Shown: positions 53,101-62,220, counted from the stretch's first letter. The stretch is 64,000 bases of DNA from Bacteroidaceae bacterium (GCA_017965425.1 JAGCPY010000003.1:36160-100159), one strand, 5' to 3'. Notes: generated by a model not told the origin, from the letters alone. Program-made: numbers and translations.

Positions 53101-55695
53101 GTGGAACAGACTTATACCTACGATGAGGCTTTTGCAGCCTCACTTGCCTATTTTGAAGGCGACGAACTGGCCGCCCGCGTATGGGTGAACAAGTACGCCA
53201 TGAAAGATTCCTTTGGGAATATTTATGAAAAGAGTCCTGCCGACATGCATTGGCGCATCGCGATGGAGGTGGCGCGCATCGAGCGCAAGTATGCCAACCC
53301 GATGTCGTCTCAGGAAGTGTTTGATTTGCTGGACCATTTCCGCTACATCATTCCGGCGGGCTCGCCCATGACGGGCATCGGCAACCACTTCCAGGTGGCT
53401 TCCTTGTCGAACTGCTTTGTGGTGGGCTTGGACGGCGACAGCGACAGCTACGGCGCCATCATCCGCATCGACGAGGAACAGGTGCAACTGATGAAGCGTC
53501 GCGGCGGCGTGGGACACGACCTCTCGCACTTGCGCCCGGCAGGGTCGCCCGTGAAGAACTCGGCGCTGACGTCAACAGGTCTCGTACCTTTCATGGAGCG
53601 CTACAGCAACAGCACACGCGAGGTGGCGCAGGATGGCAGACGCGGGGCGCTGATGCTCTCTGTCAGTATCAAGCATCCGGACGCCGAAGCGTTCATCGAC
53701 GCGAAGATGACCGAGGGCAAGGTGACTGGCGCCAACGTCAGCGTGAAAATCGACGATGCCTTCATGCAGGCTGCCTCTGAAGGGAAACCTTATGTGCAAC
53801 AGTTCCCCATCGACAGCCCTGAACCTATTGTCTCGAAAGAGATTGATGCTTCGGCTTTGTGGAAGAAGATCGTGCACAATGCCTGGCAGAGTGCCGAGCC
53901 GGGCGTGCTGTTCTGGGATACAATACTGCGTGAGAGCGTGCCCGACTGCTATGCCGACCTGGGCTTCCGCACCGTATCGACGAACCCCTGCGGAGAAATA
54001 CCTCTCTGTCCTTACGATAGCTGCCGACTGCTGGCCGTCAACCTCTACAGCTATGTCCGCGATCCCTTCACGGCGAAAGCCAGCTTCGACTTCGACTTGT
54101 TCCGTGAGCACGTGCGTAAAGCCCAGCGCATCATGGACGACATCATCGACCTGGAGCTGGAAAAGATCGAACTCATCTTGCAGAAAATCGAGTCAGATCC
54201 GCAGAGCGAAGAAGTGAAGTTCAGCGAACGCAACCTGTGGAAGAAGATCTTGCGCAAGAGCTCGATGGGCCGACGCACGGGCGTGGGCATCACTGCCGAA
54301 GGCGACATGCTGGCGGCTCTGGGACTGCGCTATGGCACACAGGAGGCCACCGACTTCGCCGTCGAAGTGCAGAAGACGGTCTGCCTCTCGGCCTATGCCA
54401 GCAGTGTGCAGATGGCACGGGAGCGTGGCGCTTTCGAGATGTACAACAGCCAGCGCGAGGAGAAGAATCCGTTCATCCAGCGCATCAAGGATGCCGACCC
54501 GCAGCTCTACGAAGACATGGTGAAGTATGGACGTCGGAACGTGGCCTGCCTCACCATCGCACCCACCGGCACCACTTCCTTGATGACACAGACCACCAGC
54601 GGCATAGAACCGGTCTTCCTGCCTGTCTATAAACGCCGTCGCAAGGTGAACCCCAACGACCCGGAAGTGCACGTGGATTTCGTGGACGAAACGGGCGACG
54701 CCTTCGAGGAATACATCGTCTATCACCACAAGTTCCTCAAGTGGATGCAGGTGTGTGGACTCGATACCGACCGGCGCTACACGCAGGAGGAAATCGACGA
54801 ACTCGTTGAACAGTCGCCCTATTACAAAGCCACGGCCAACGACGTCGATTGGCTGATGAAGGTGAGGATGCAGGGTGCCATACAGAAATGGGTGGACCAC
54901 AGCATCAGCGTGACCGTGAACCTGCCGAACAGCGTCGATGAGCAGCTCGTGAACGACCTCTACATGGAAGCATGGCGCAGCGGCTGCAAAGGGTGTACTA
55001 TTTACCGCGATGGCTCGCGTAGCGGGGTGATGATCAGCGTCAGCAAGAAGAAGGAGAAGAAGAACACCGACGAGGAGGAACATCCAGACACGCCCGCTCT
55101 GGAGGACGGACATGAGCACGCCGTGCCCGAATGTCGCCCGCCCGAAGTCGTGGAGAAACGCCCGGAAGTGCTTGAATGTGACGTCGTTCGCTTCCAGAAC
55201 AATAAGGAGAAATGGGTGGCCTTCGTGGGCTTGCTCGACGGACGCCCCTACGAGATTTTCACGGGCTTGCAGGACGACGAGGAAGGCATCATGCTGCCCA
55301 AGAGCGTCACCAAAGGGCGCATCATCAAGCAGATGAACGCCGACGGCACAAAGCGCTACGACTTCCAGTTTGAGAACAAACGCGGTTACAAGACCACGGT
55401 CGAGGGCTTGAGTGAAAAGTTCAACCCCGAGTACTGGAACTATGCCAAGCTGCTCTCAGGCGTGCTTCGCTATCGGATGCCACTCGATCACGTCATTCGC
55501 CTTGTCGGTCAGCTCTCTTTCCAAAGCGAGACCATCAACACCTGGAAAGCCGGTGTCGAGCGTGCCCTGAAGAAGTACATCCAGGACGGCACAATCGCCA
55601 AAGGCCAGACCTGTCCCAACTGCGGACAAGAGACCCTCGTCTATCAGGAAGGTTGCCTGATCTGCACCAACTGCGGCGCCAGCCGTTGCGGGTAG
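53101..55695 (+). CDS. nrdJ: Adenosylcobalamin-dependent ribonucleotide reductase (class II)
   Basis: An 864-residue class II enzyme. GTG at 53101 is the start: there is no ATG before residue 32, and the promoter is 80 bp upstream. Catalytic cysteines lie in LSNCFVVG and NPCGEIPL; GGVGHDLSHLRPAGSPV and APTGTTSLMTQTTSGIEP are class II hallmarks. The C-terminus ends in a two-CxxC zinc-finger-like tail (CPNCG, CTNCG). It converts ribonucleotides to deoxyribonucleotides using B12, without oxygen dependence. No cobalamin riboswitch is recognisable in the short leader. Confidence 0.93.
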   Translation: MEQTYTYDEAFAASLAYFEGDELAARVWVNKYAMKDSFGNIYEKSPADMHWRIAMEVARIERKYANPMSSQEVFDLLDHFRYIIPAGSPMTGIGNHFQVASLSNCFVVGLDGDSDSYGAIIRIDEEQVQLMKRRGGVGHDLSHLRPAGSPVKNSALTSTGLVPFMERYSNSTREVAQDGRRGALMLSVSIKHPDAEAFIDAKMTEGKVTGANVSVKIDDAFMQAASEGKPYVQQFPIDSPEPIVSKEIDASALWKKIVHNAWQSAEPGVLFWDTILRESVPDCYADLGFRTVSTNPCGEIPLCPYDSCRLLAVNLYSYVRDPFTAKASFDFDLFREHVRKAQRIMDDIIDLELEKIELILQKIESDPQSEEVKFSERNLWKKILRKSSMGRRTGVGITAEGDMLAALGLRYGTQEATDFAVEVQKTVCLSAYASSVQMARERGAFEMYNSQREEKNPFIQRIKDADPQLYEDMVKYGRRNVACLTIAPTGTTSLMTQTTSGIEPVFLPVYKRRRKVNPNDPEVHVDFVDETGDAFEEYIVYHHKFLKWMQVCGLDTDRRYTQEEIDELVEQSPYYKATANDVDWLMKVRMQGAIQKWVDHSISVTVNLPNSVDEQLVNDLYMEAWRSGCKGCTIYRDGSRSGVMISVSKKKEKKNTDEEEHPDTPALEDGHEHAVPECRPPEVVEKRPEVLECDVVRFQNNKEKWVAFVGLLDGRPYEIFTGLQDDEEGIMLPKSVTKGRIIKQMNADGTKRYDFQFENKRGYKTTVEGLSEKFNPEYWNYAKLLSGVLRYRMPLDHVIRLVGQLSFQSETINTWKAGVERALKKYIQDGTIAKGQTCPNCGQETLVYQEGCLICTNCGASRCG

Positions 55696-55715
55696 AGGGT
55701 AAAGATAATCATTCC

Positions 55716-55759
55716 GGAAGGTGTACACGTTCCCGTTGGAAAGTGTACACCTTTCCGGC
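55716..55759. repeat. 22-bp quasi-palindromic array F (2 units)
   Basis: GGAAGGTGTACACGTTCCC at 55716 and GGAAAGTGTACACCTTTCC at 55738. The second unit is a near-perfect palindrome. It lies between nrdJ and folB and could fold into a terminator-like hairpin. Confidence 0.88.
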
Positions 55760-55801
55760 CTTTCATTCCTATAAAAAAGTATAAAAGATAGCGGTTTCCC
55801 G

Positions 55802-56182
55802 ATGCAAGTTCTACTGCGTAACCTTCGGCTCTTTGCCCATCATGGCGTGCTCCCGCAAGAGCAGGCCGTAGGGGCTTATTTTATGTTGAACCTTGCCATC
55901 GACACCGACTTCAGTCAGGCTATGAACACCGACGAGCTCACGGGTACTATTTCCTACGCTGAGGTGTTCGAGGTGGTGAAGGCAGAGATGTCGATACCTT
56001 CCAAGTTGCTTGAACATGTGGCCTGCCGCATCTGCCGTGCACTCCTTTCTCGTTTTCCCGCAGCAGATGCCGTCCACATAGAAATCCTCAAAGAAAACCC
56101 GCCCATAGGTGCCGATTGCACAGGGGCGGGTATTCAGATGAGTATGCGTCGCAACGACCTTATTTTCCCAGAATCACATTAA
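55802..56182 (+). CDS. folB: Dihydroneopterin aldolase
   Basis: A 126-residue FolB. It has the N-terminal LFAHHGVLPQEQAVG (catalytic/binding Glu), SYAEVFEVVK, SKLLEHVACRICRALL and the C-terminal VHIEILKENPPIGAD with the conserved Lys. It converts dihydroneopterin to 6-hydroxymethyl-dihydropterin in folate synthesis. Its 3' end overlaps the convergent BspA-like gene by 23 bp. Confidence 0.92.
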   Translation: MQVLLRNLRLFAHHGVLPQEQAVGAYFMLNLAIDTDFSQAMNTDELTGTISYAEVFEVVKAEMSIPSKLLEHVACRICRALLSRFPAADAVHIEILKENPPIGADCTGAGIQMSMRRNDLIFPESH

Positions 56183-58313
56183 CAAGCGATGTGACGTCAG
56201 CGATTGTGACTTGTCCGTCGCCGTTGAGGTCGCCCAAGGAGGATACGGCAATTGTCTTTGTGGCCGTCTCTGAATCCAGATAACCCTCGCGACGTGCAAA
56301 GACGCTGACCGTGAAGGTCGCACCGAGGCTGATACCATTGCCCACTTGTTCATCCTGTGGTCCGCCCAAACTGACCCTGGACACGAATTCCACATCTTCT
56401 GTTTCACAGTTGAACCACACCTTGCCGCCTTTGAACGTAATGGTTGGTTTGGCACACACATCTTCAATGGTTACTATACTTCCGAATCCGCTCCATGGCT
56501 CGGTGTTCCTGTAATCTGCAATGGCAGAGGCAGGAACGTGAAGAGTGGCGTCGCTGAGATTGCACCCTCCAAATATATCTTCCTCGGCGGAAGGAACGTT
56601 CGTCGCTTCACACCAGAAGTCTTTCAAACGGTAACAATCCCCAAAAGCGTGACTGTCTATCTGAGTCACTTTATCAGGAAGCGTGATGGATGTTAATTTG
56701 TTGCAACCATAGAAAGCGCCATAACCGATAGAGGTCACGCTCTCTGGAATGGTCACAGAGGTTAGGTTACTGCAACTATTGAACGTGGCGTCGCTTATAG
56801 CCGTTACGCCTTCAGAAATGACGACAGAAGTTAGTCCACTTAATGCAAAGGCTGATTTTGCGATGGACGTAAGACTTTGGGGTAGATGAACAGTTCTTAA
56901 GTTAGTACAACCGTTGAATGCGGCACTGCCGATGCTTGTAACTCCGTCCACGATCTTGGCTTCTTGGATGGAAGTAAGGCCACATACATTCCATGGGATA
57001 TTCGTTTGATTTCCCATCTTGTAGTAGTCGTTCATGGCTCCCTTTCCCCAGATGAGCAATGAGCCGTCTTTGTATCCCCAAGACAAATCTGTGCCGCAAG
57101 TTCCGCTATGTTCACACTCAACGAGATTCAGCCCTGAATATTGAGTCCAGCCATGCGATATGTATGATGACTGAGAACCGGACGGGATGATGACATCGCA
57201 GTGTACATCATATATATATGGAGGGTCATCATACTCATTACTATCTAAATACAAATAAGGTGCAGCGGTTCCCTTGCAAATGATCCTTTTCAGGTTTTTG
57301 CAACCATTGACATTCCTTCCCCAAAAGGTTGTAACATTCTCATGAAGAACAATCGTCTCAAGCTTTTCGTAGCCTGCAAATGTATAACCGCTTATGCTGC
57401 CAGTAATATCTTCTGGGATAATGACATCCACAACAGGCTTTCCATTCATGTAAAGTGTCATTTGTGGATTAAAAAACCAATGCTCATTGTCAATCCCTTG
57501 AAGAGCTTTGAACCATTGACTCAGGCTGTTAATATGTATCTCATTCAATTTATCACAGAAACCAAAAGCATCACCAATCTTCGTTAAGGAACTTGGCAAA
57601 TGAACTGACTCTAAGGATGAACAAGACTCAAAAGCTCCTGGTCCGATGACCTCAAGACCCTCTGGCAAATCAATCGAAGCAAGTTGACGGCAAGAAGCAA
57701 AAGTCCCACCTTCGATGGTCTTGAGATTCTCTGGTAAGTTGATAGAAGAAAGCTGGCTGCACCCGGAGAAAGCCCCTCCACAGATGGTTTCAATACTGTT
57801 TGGCAGATGGACGTCCGTTAATTGAGAACAGGAGGTAAAAGCCCCACCTCCAATCGTTCGGATCCCCTCAGGCACTGTGTATGAACCTTCGTATGAACGG
57901 GGCAAGAAGGCAAAAAGCTTTGAATTATATATCGGCTCGGTGAGCTTTGGACAGCCTACAAAATTGGATTCCATATATTCCACCTTTTCACTTAAGACAA
58001 CAGAAGTAAGCTTTGGGCAATTATAGAAAGCGCCGTTATAGATACTTTTCACATTGTCACCAATCACTACGGATGTCAGTTCATTGCAAAATGCAAACGC
58101 ATCTTCGCCGATGGCGATGACATCATAGCTGCGACCATCGTAGATAACGGAGTTAGGAATTGTTATATTTCCAGAATAATTGAAAGATCCGCCATCATCC
58201 GTAACTGCGACACCTCCAACGTGGAATTCATAATAAATCCCATTCACTTCGAATGTGTTTGCCTTGGACATAAGTGGAATCAACAAGAGGATTCCCAGGA
58301 TTATCTTTTTCAT
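56160..58313 (-). CDS. BspA-like leucine-rich repeat surface protein with dockerin
   Basis: A 717-residue protein from ATG 58313 with signal peptide MKKIILGILLLIPLMSKA. Most of it is LRR_5 (BspA/Treponema-type) repeats of about 23 residues: IGEDAFAFCNELTSVVIGDN, AFYNCPKLTSVVL, IGPGAFESCSSLESVHLP. A non-LRR region follows near 400-440, then a second LRR block, a domain (PTITFKGGKVWFNCETEDVEF) and a C-terminal dockerin-like loop (GDLNGDGQVTIADVTSLVNVIL). BspA proteins mediate adhesion. Codon use and GC are lower than in the neighbours, suggesting transfer. Confidence 0.9.
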   Translation of the reverse strand: MKKIILGILLLIPLMSKANTFEVNGIYYEFHVGGVAVTDDGGSFNYSGNITIPNSVIYDGRSYDVIAIGEDAFAFCNELTSVVIGDNVKSIYNGAFYNCPKLTSVVLSEKVEYMESNFVGCPKLTEPIYNSKLFAFLPRSYEGSYTVPEGIRTIGGGAFTSCSQLTDVHLPNSIETICGGAFSGCSQLSSINLPENLKTIEGGTFASCRQLASIDLPEGLEVIGPGAFESCSSLESVHLPSSLTKIGDAFGFCDKLNEIHINSLSQWFKALQGIDNEHWFFNPQMTLYMNGKPVVDVIIPEDITGSISGYTFAGYEKLETIVLHENVTTFWGRNVNGCKNLKRIICKGTAAPYLYLDSNEYDDPPYIYDVHCDVIIPSGSQSSYISHGWTQYSGLNLVECEHSGTCGTDLSWGYKDGSLLIWGKGAMNDYYKMGNQTNIPWNVCGLTSIQEAKIVDGVTSIGSAAFNGCTNLRTVHLPQSLTSIAKSAFALSGLTSVVISEGVTAISDATFNSCSNLTSVTIPESVTSIGYGAFYGCNKLTSITLPDKVTQIDSHAFGDCYRLKDFWCEATNVPSAEEDIFGGCNLSDATLHVPASAIADYRNTEPWSGFGSIVTIEDVCAKPTITFKGGKVWFNCETEDVEFVSRVSLGGPQDEQVGNGISLGATFTVSVFARREGYLDSETATKTIAVSSLGDLNGDGQVTIADVTSLVNVILGK

Positions 58314-58343
58314 CTTTTCCTTTGAATTACTGGTTAATGTGGG

Positions 58344-58374
58344 CAAAGATAGCGACGTTTGCTGAAAGAGCCAA
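58344..58374 (-). promoter_or_regulatory. Promoter for the BspA-like gene
   Basis: On the minus strand TTG (58374-58372), 20-bp spacer and TATCTTTG (58351-58344), 30 bp before ATG 58313. Confidence 0.75.
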
Positions 58375-58498
58375 AGATATATGGATTTTTTTCCAAAAAT
58401 GATGATTGCAACATAAGTTATCCGTCTCATAAAGATATCGCAAGGGTAGGCCGAAAACCTTTGGAGATTCCCGACTGAAGCTGTGCTTTTGTCGCAAA

Positions 58499-58554
58499 AT
58501 ACGGAGTTGTACTCCTGATTTTACAGGGAAATACGGAGTTGTACACCTTCACCC
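58499..58554. repeat. Two direct copies of a 32-bp-spaced motif
   Basis: ATACGGAGTTGTAC occurs at 58499 and 58531. It lies just downstream of the symporter gene's stop. Different from the 22-bp family, though the second copy is followed by ACCTTC. Confidence 0.6.
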
Positions 58555-58565
58555 ACTAAGGTGAG

Positions 58566-59723
58566 TTAAGCGGCTTTGCTGTTGATTCGATCGACCACCA
58601 GGGCGATTGCGCCGTCGCCTGTGACGTTGCAGGCGGTGCCAAAGCTGTCCATGGCGATGTAGAGGGCTATCATCAAGGCGCAGTCCTGTTCGCCGAAGCC
58701 GAGCATCGTGGAGAGGACGCCGAGGGAGGCCATGATGGCACCACCTGGCACGCCGGGCGAAGCTACCATCATCACGCCGAGCATGAGGACGAAGCCGATG
58801 AACATAGTCGTGGTGAAGGGTAATCCTTGCATGAGCATGAGGGCGACGGCACAGGCGGTGATCTTCATGCATGAACCGCTCATGTGGATGGTGGCGCAGA
58901 GGGGGATGGCGAAGCCTGCCACATCTTCCGAGACGCCCATCCGCATGACCTGTCGGCGTGTAACGGGGATGGTGGCAGCGCTGGACGAGGTGCCGAGAGC
59001 GGTAAAGTAGGCGGGTAGCATGGTATAAAGCAGCCGCAGGGGATTTCGACGCACGATGATGCCTGCCAACAGATATTGCACCACCAACAGGAGGATGTGC
59101 ATGGCGAAGATGACACCGATGATGGCGGCAAAGGTCTTGATGATGTGCCAGGCTTGTCCCGTGCGGGTCATCTCTAAGAAAATACCGAAGATGTAGAGCG
59201 GCAAGAGGGGAATGACGGCCACGCCAATGGTCTTCTCCACAAGCTGTTTGAAGTCGTCGGCCACGCCTTTAAGACGTGGCAGCCCGATATAGGCCATGCC
59301 CAGCCCGGCTATAAAGGCGAGGACGAGGGCGCTCATGACATCGAGCAACGGAGGAATGGCAAGTGTGAAGTAGGGTGCTACCGTCTGGCTGCCTTCTTCC
59401 ACGGCTGCAAGGGCACCACCGGATGTGATGAGGCTTGGAAAGACATTGGAGGACACGGCGTATGAAAAGAAACCGGAGAGCACCGTACTACCGTAGGCGA
59501 TGCAGACCGTAATAAGAAGTAATCGTCCCGCAGACTTCCCGATGTCCGCAATGGCAGGCGTCACCAATCCCACAATAATCAGCGGGATGAGGAACTTCAG
59601 AAAGACGGCGAAGACAGCGTTGAACGTGGTGAAGACGGCCACTGCCTGTTCAGGCAGCAGCCGTCCGAGTATGATGCCCAGCGCGATGGCCGCGACGATG
59701 CGGGCAAGGAGCGGGATGCGCAT
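58566..59723 (-). CDS. Dicarboxylate/amino acid:cation symporter (DAACS family)
   Basis: A 385-residue membrane protein with about eight transmembrane helices and two re-entrant loops. Family signatures: AYFTALGTSSSAATIPVT (serine-rich HP1), MSGSCMKITACAVALM (TM7 region) and GVPGGAIMASLGV (HP2). It takes up glutamate, aspartate, serine or threonine with Na+ or H+. It follows the tyrosine phenol-lyase-family gene by 15 bp, so both are probably one transcript for amino acid uptake and breakdown. Confidence 0.9.
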   Translation of the reverse strand: MRIPLLARIVAAIALGIILGRLLPEQAVAVFTTFNAVFAVFLKFLIPLIIVGLVTPAIADIGKSAGRLLLITVCIAYGSTVLSGFFSYAVSSNVFPSLITSGGALAAVEEGSQTVAPYFTLAIPPLLDVMSALVLAFIAGLGMAYIGLPRLKGVADDFKQLVEKTIGVAVIPLLPLYIFGIFLEMTRTGQAWHIIKTFAAIIGVIFAMHILLLVVQYLLAGIIVRRNPLRLLYTMLPAYFTALGTSSSAATIPVTRRQVMRMGVSEDVAGFAIPLCATIHMSGSCMKITACAVALMLMQGLPFTTTMFIGFVLMLGVMMVASPGVPGGAIMASLGVLSTMLGFGEQDCALMIALYIAMDSFGTACNVTGDGAIALVVDRINSKAA

Positions 59724-59738
59724 GTTGAAGACGTTTTA

Positions 59739-61190
59739 TTAGAGGGAATCGCCGAAGTCGGCGCGGAACTTCTTGACAAGCTCTTCCTGCCAGTAGCCGA
59801 TTTCCTTCATGCGACCGAAGAAGAAGCGGAGCACCTTTGGTTCGCTGATCCATTCCAGACCGCCGATGAGTTCGCGATTGTCCCACACCCACTTCACGCG
59901 GTCTGCACAGTACTTGATTTGTGAGAGCGTGAAGACGCGACGGGGAACGGCCAGACGCTGCAGTTCCAGTTCGGCGTAGCGTTCGGTGCCGTCTGGCTCA
60001 CGCTGCTCACTGACAGTACCACGTTCCATGCCGCGAATACCACCGGCGATATACACGGCAGCGCCGACGGCGGCAGCGGGGTACTGATCGTGTGGCATCT
60101 GAGGAACAAATTCTGAGCAGTTGAGGTGAACACCCAGACCGCCGGGAGGCAGGATCACGGGCACGCCGTATGCATCCAGTTCCTTGGCCATATAGGCAAT
60201 GAACTCAGGACCTTGGCTGATGTACTCCATGTCCAAGGATTCCAGCAGACCTTGTGCGGCAGCTTCGATGGAACGCACTTCCATACCGCCGTAGGTGAGG
60301 AAACCCTCATAGAGCGGCACGAATTCCATCATCATGTTTGTCCACTTGGGATCGCTGCTGAGGATGAAACCACCGCGTGAGAAGCCGAGCTTGCGGGCAG
60401 AGAAATAGATGATGTCGAAGCGGCTGGCCAGCAGACGATAGATTTCCTTCGTCTCCATGTACTTGCAGCGAGGTTCGCGCGTTTTCATGAAATAGACGTT
60501 GTCCTGCAAGAGCGAGGCATCGAGAACGCTGACGACGCCTTTGTCGTGGCAGATGTCTGTGACGGCCAACATGTTCTCCAGGCTAACGGGCTGTCCTCCG
60601 ATCAGGTTCGTGCCGGACTCGACACGCACGAAGGCCACCTTCTCGGGTGTATATTCGTCGATGGCTTTCTTGAGTGTCTTGAGGTCGAAGTCGCCTTTGA
60701 AGGGGTCGTCGGTCTGAGGCTTCAGTCCCTTCTTGTGTACGAGCTCGACGACTTCGCCTCCGACGCGTGTGATGTGTGCCTTGGCGGTGGTGAAGTGGAA
60801 GTTCATCAGTGTGACCATTCCTGGCTTGACGAATGTCTCGGACAGAATGTTCTCGCAGGCACGTCCCTGGTGGGCGGGCAGCACGTTATCGACGCCGAAT
60901 ACCTCTTTCACGGCAGCTTTTGCGCGGTTCCAGGTCTCGGAGCCAGCATAGCTGTCGTCGGCCACGTGCATGGCGGCGACCTGCTTGTCGGACATGGCGT
61001 TCACGCCTGAGTCGGTGATCATGTCGAGGTAGATGTCCTTGTTCTGGAGCAGGAAGGTGTTGTTGCCGGCTTCCTGAATGGCACGCAGGCGTTCCTCAAC
61101 GGGCAGAAGGGTGAGCTTTTGTACGACACGCACTTTGTGCATCTCAAGAGGCACTTGGTTCTCTTGGTGGTAGAATTTTACTGTGGACAT
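59739..61190 (-). CDS. Tyrosine phenol-lyase/tryptophanase-family PLP enzyme
   Basis: A 483-residue beta-eliminating lyase from ATG 61190, starting MSTVKFYHQENQVPLEMHK. Family signatures are DSGVNAMSD, AHQGRACENILSETF and GTNLIGGQPVSLEN. The PLP-lysine region reads FSARKLGFSRGGF, unlike the GKKDCLVNIGG of characterised phenol-lyases, and keeps one Lys at the expected position. It would release pyruvate and ammonia from tyrosine, tryptophan or a similar amino acid; the substrate is uncertain. A promoter lies about 50 bp upstream. Confidence 0.82.
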   Translation of the reverse strand: MSTVKFYHQENQVPLEMHKVRVVQKLTLLPVEERLRAIQEAGNNTFLLQNKDIYLDMITDSGVNAMSDKQVAAMHVADDSYAGSETWNRAKAAVKEVFGVDNVLPAHQGRACENILSETFVKPGMVTLMNFHFTTAKAHITRVGGEVVELVHKKGLKPQTDDPFKGDFDLKTLKKAIDEYTPEKVAFVRVESGTNLIGGQPVSLENMLAVTDICHDKGVVSVLDASLLQDNVYFMKTREPRCKYMETKEIYRLLASRFDIIYFSARKLGFSRGGFILSSDPKWTNMMMEFVPLYEGFLTYGGMEVRSIEAAAQGLLESLDMEYISQGPEFIAYMAKELDAYGVPVILPPGGLGVHLNCSEFVPQMPHDQYPAAAVGAAVYIAGGIRGMERGTVSEQREPDGTERYAELELQRLAVPRRVFTLSQIKYCADRVKWVWDNRELIGGLEWISEPKVLRFFFGRMKEIGYWQEELVKKFRADFGDSL

Positions 61191-61236
61191 GATTGTGTGA
61201 AAAGGTTTATGATTAAATGTTTGAAGTTTTCGGGCG

Positions 61237-61244
61237 CAAAGGTA
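61237..61244 (-). promoter_or_regulatory. Promoter -7 box for the lyase-symporter operon
   Basis: TACCTTTG on the minus strand; a TTG lies about 22 bp upstream. Confidence 0.62.
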
Positions 61245-61374
61245 ATACTTTCCTCTGAAATGTGTGCAATCAGAGGCGGAAAAATTTAGGAATAGTGGCA
61301 TTTTGTCCTTTCCATGCCCATGAGCACTTTCTTTGTCAGGTCGTCTGGCTTTCCCGCGTGAAAATGAAAAAGAA

Positions 61375-61420
61375 GAAACGTTGAAGTCTTCCCTGTTAGG
61401 GGCATGGACTTCAACGTTTC
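61375..61420 (-). terminator. Hairpin downstream of the HU-smalltalk pair
   Basis: Perfect 14-bp arms GAAACGTTGAAGTC/GACTTCAACGTTTC with an 18-nt loop, 31 bp past the smalltalk stop. On the minus strand the stem is followed by TTCTTTTTCATTTTC, a U-rich tail. Confidence 0.78.
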
Positions 61421-61450
61421 AACAAAGATTACCTGACGAGTCCTGTCTGC

Positions 61451-61555
61451 CTATCCGCGGCAGGAGGCTGTGGTGAGAGCGGTCAAGAGGGCTGTGATGA
61501 TGGTGATGATGATGTCACCCAGCGTTTTCAGCGTGCGTCGTGTCTTGTCTTTCAT
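61451..61555 (-). CDS. Smalltalk-type small protein
   Basis: A 34-residue peptide, MKDKTRRTLKTLGDIIITII and then TALLTALTTASCRG. The basic N-terminus, a single hydrophobic helix and the ending TTASC match the short 'smalltalk' family found downstream of HU-like genes in Bacteroidales. It is too short for ordinary ORF lists. The Cys near the end could be a lipidation-like or surface residue. Its role is unknown. It starts 39 bp after the HU-like gene and a hairpin ends the pair. Confidence 0.78.
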   Translation of the reverse strand: MKDKTRRTLKTLGDIIITIITALLTALTTASCRG

Positions 61556-61594
61556 CTTGTGTCTGTTTGTTTAGGATGGTGAATGTTCCGTTGC

Positions 61595-62086
61595 TTAGTC
61601 GCCGTTGTCGGGATTCTCTTCCTCGTCGGTCAGTTCCTCAGCCACGTCCTTGCCGGCGATTTCGGCGTTGAGGGCCGCCTCCTGGCTTTTGCGCTTGGTG
61701 GTCTTCTCGAAGGTGGCGTCTTTCTTCAGGTTCTGGAGGGCACTGCCGAGGAGGAAGTTGGCCTTCAGTTTGGTGATGTTGTCGGCGTTGAACGAGCCGA
61801 GGTCTGTGGCGCCCTGCTGGATGATGCTGGGATAGAAGGTGCCGAGGTCTCCGATTTCCACCTTCGAGCCTTCGCAGAGGCTCTCGCGGATGCATCCGCT
61901 CATGTCGGTGATCACGCCGACGATGGTGCCTTTGCTGAACGTGGTGCCGTGCTGGCGCATGTGTTCGGCCAAGGTGTCGAGGTTCACGGTGGGGTTAAAC
62001 TGCAAGCTGGCGTAAGCCTTGGCAGGGTCTTCGGGCACCATCTTGTTCTTGCGCATGGTGGTGCTGTACTTGATTGTCTGTTTCAT
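61595..62086 (-). CDS. HU-family DNA-binding protein with acidic tail
   Basis: A 163-residue HU-like protein from ATG 62086. Residues about 20-130 hold the Bacteroidales HU-type fold (TVNLDTLAEHMRQHGTTFSKG, VEIGDLGTFYPSI, LGSALQNLKKDATFEKTTKRK), longer than classical HU (about 90). The C-terminal 20 residues are acidic (AEELTDEEENPDNGD). Such proteins bend or compact DNA. It is transcribed with the smalltalk peptide and divergent from three unknown genes. Confidence 0.88.
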   Translation of the reverse strand: MKQTIKYSTTMRKNKMVPEDPAKAYASLQFNPTVNLDTLAEHMRQHGTTFSKGTIVGVITDMSGCIRESLCEGSKVEIGDLGTFYPSIIQQGATDLGSFNADNITKLKANFLLGSALQNLKKDATFEKTTKRKSQEAALNAEIAGKDVAEELTDEEENPDNGD

Positions 62087-62189
62087 CTTCTTGTGTGTGT
62101 TTAGGTTTTGGTTGTAATGTGTAAAAGATCTCGTTGTCGTCCGAGTTGTTTGTGTTGTGTTTGACCGGTCTTTCTCTCTTTCGACGGTG

Positions 62190-62220
62190 CAAAGGTACGG
62201 CTTTCTCCGATACTGTGCAA
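62190..62220 (-). promoter_or_regulatory. Promoter for the HU-like gene
   Basis: On the minus strand TTG (62220-62218), 20-bp spacer and TACCTTTG (62197-62190), giving a leader of about 100 nt. Confidence 0.76.

Noticed and set aside
11628-55759. 22-bp arrays as CRISPR
   Set aside because: The units follow one another directly with only about 4 variable bases; there are no spacers of 30-40 bp and no cas genes anywhere in the window.
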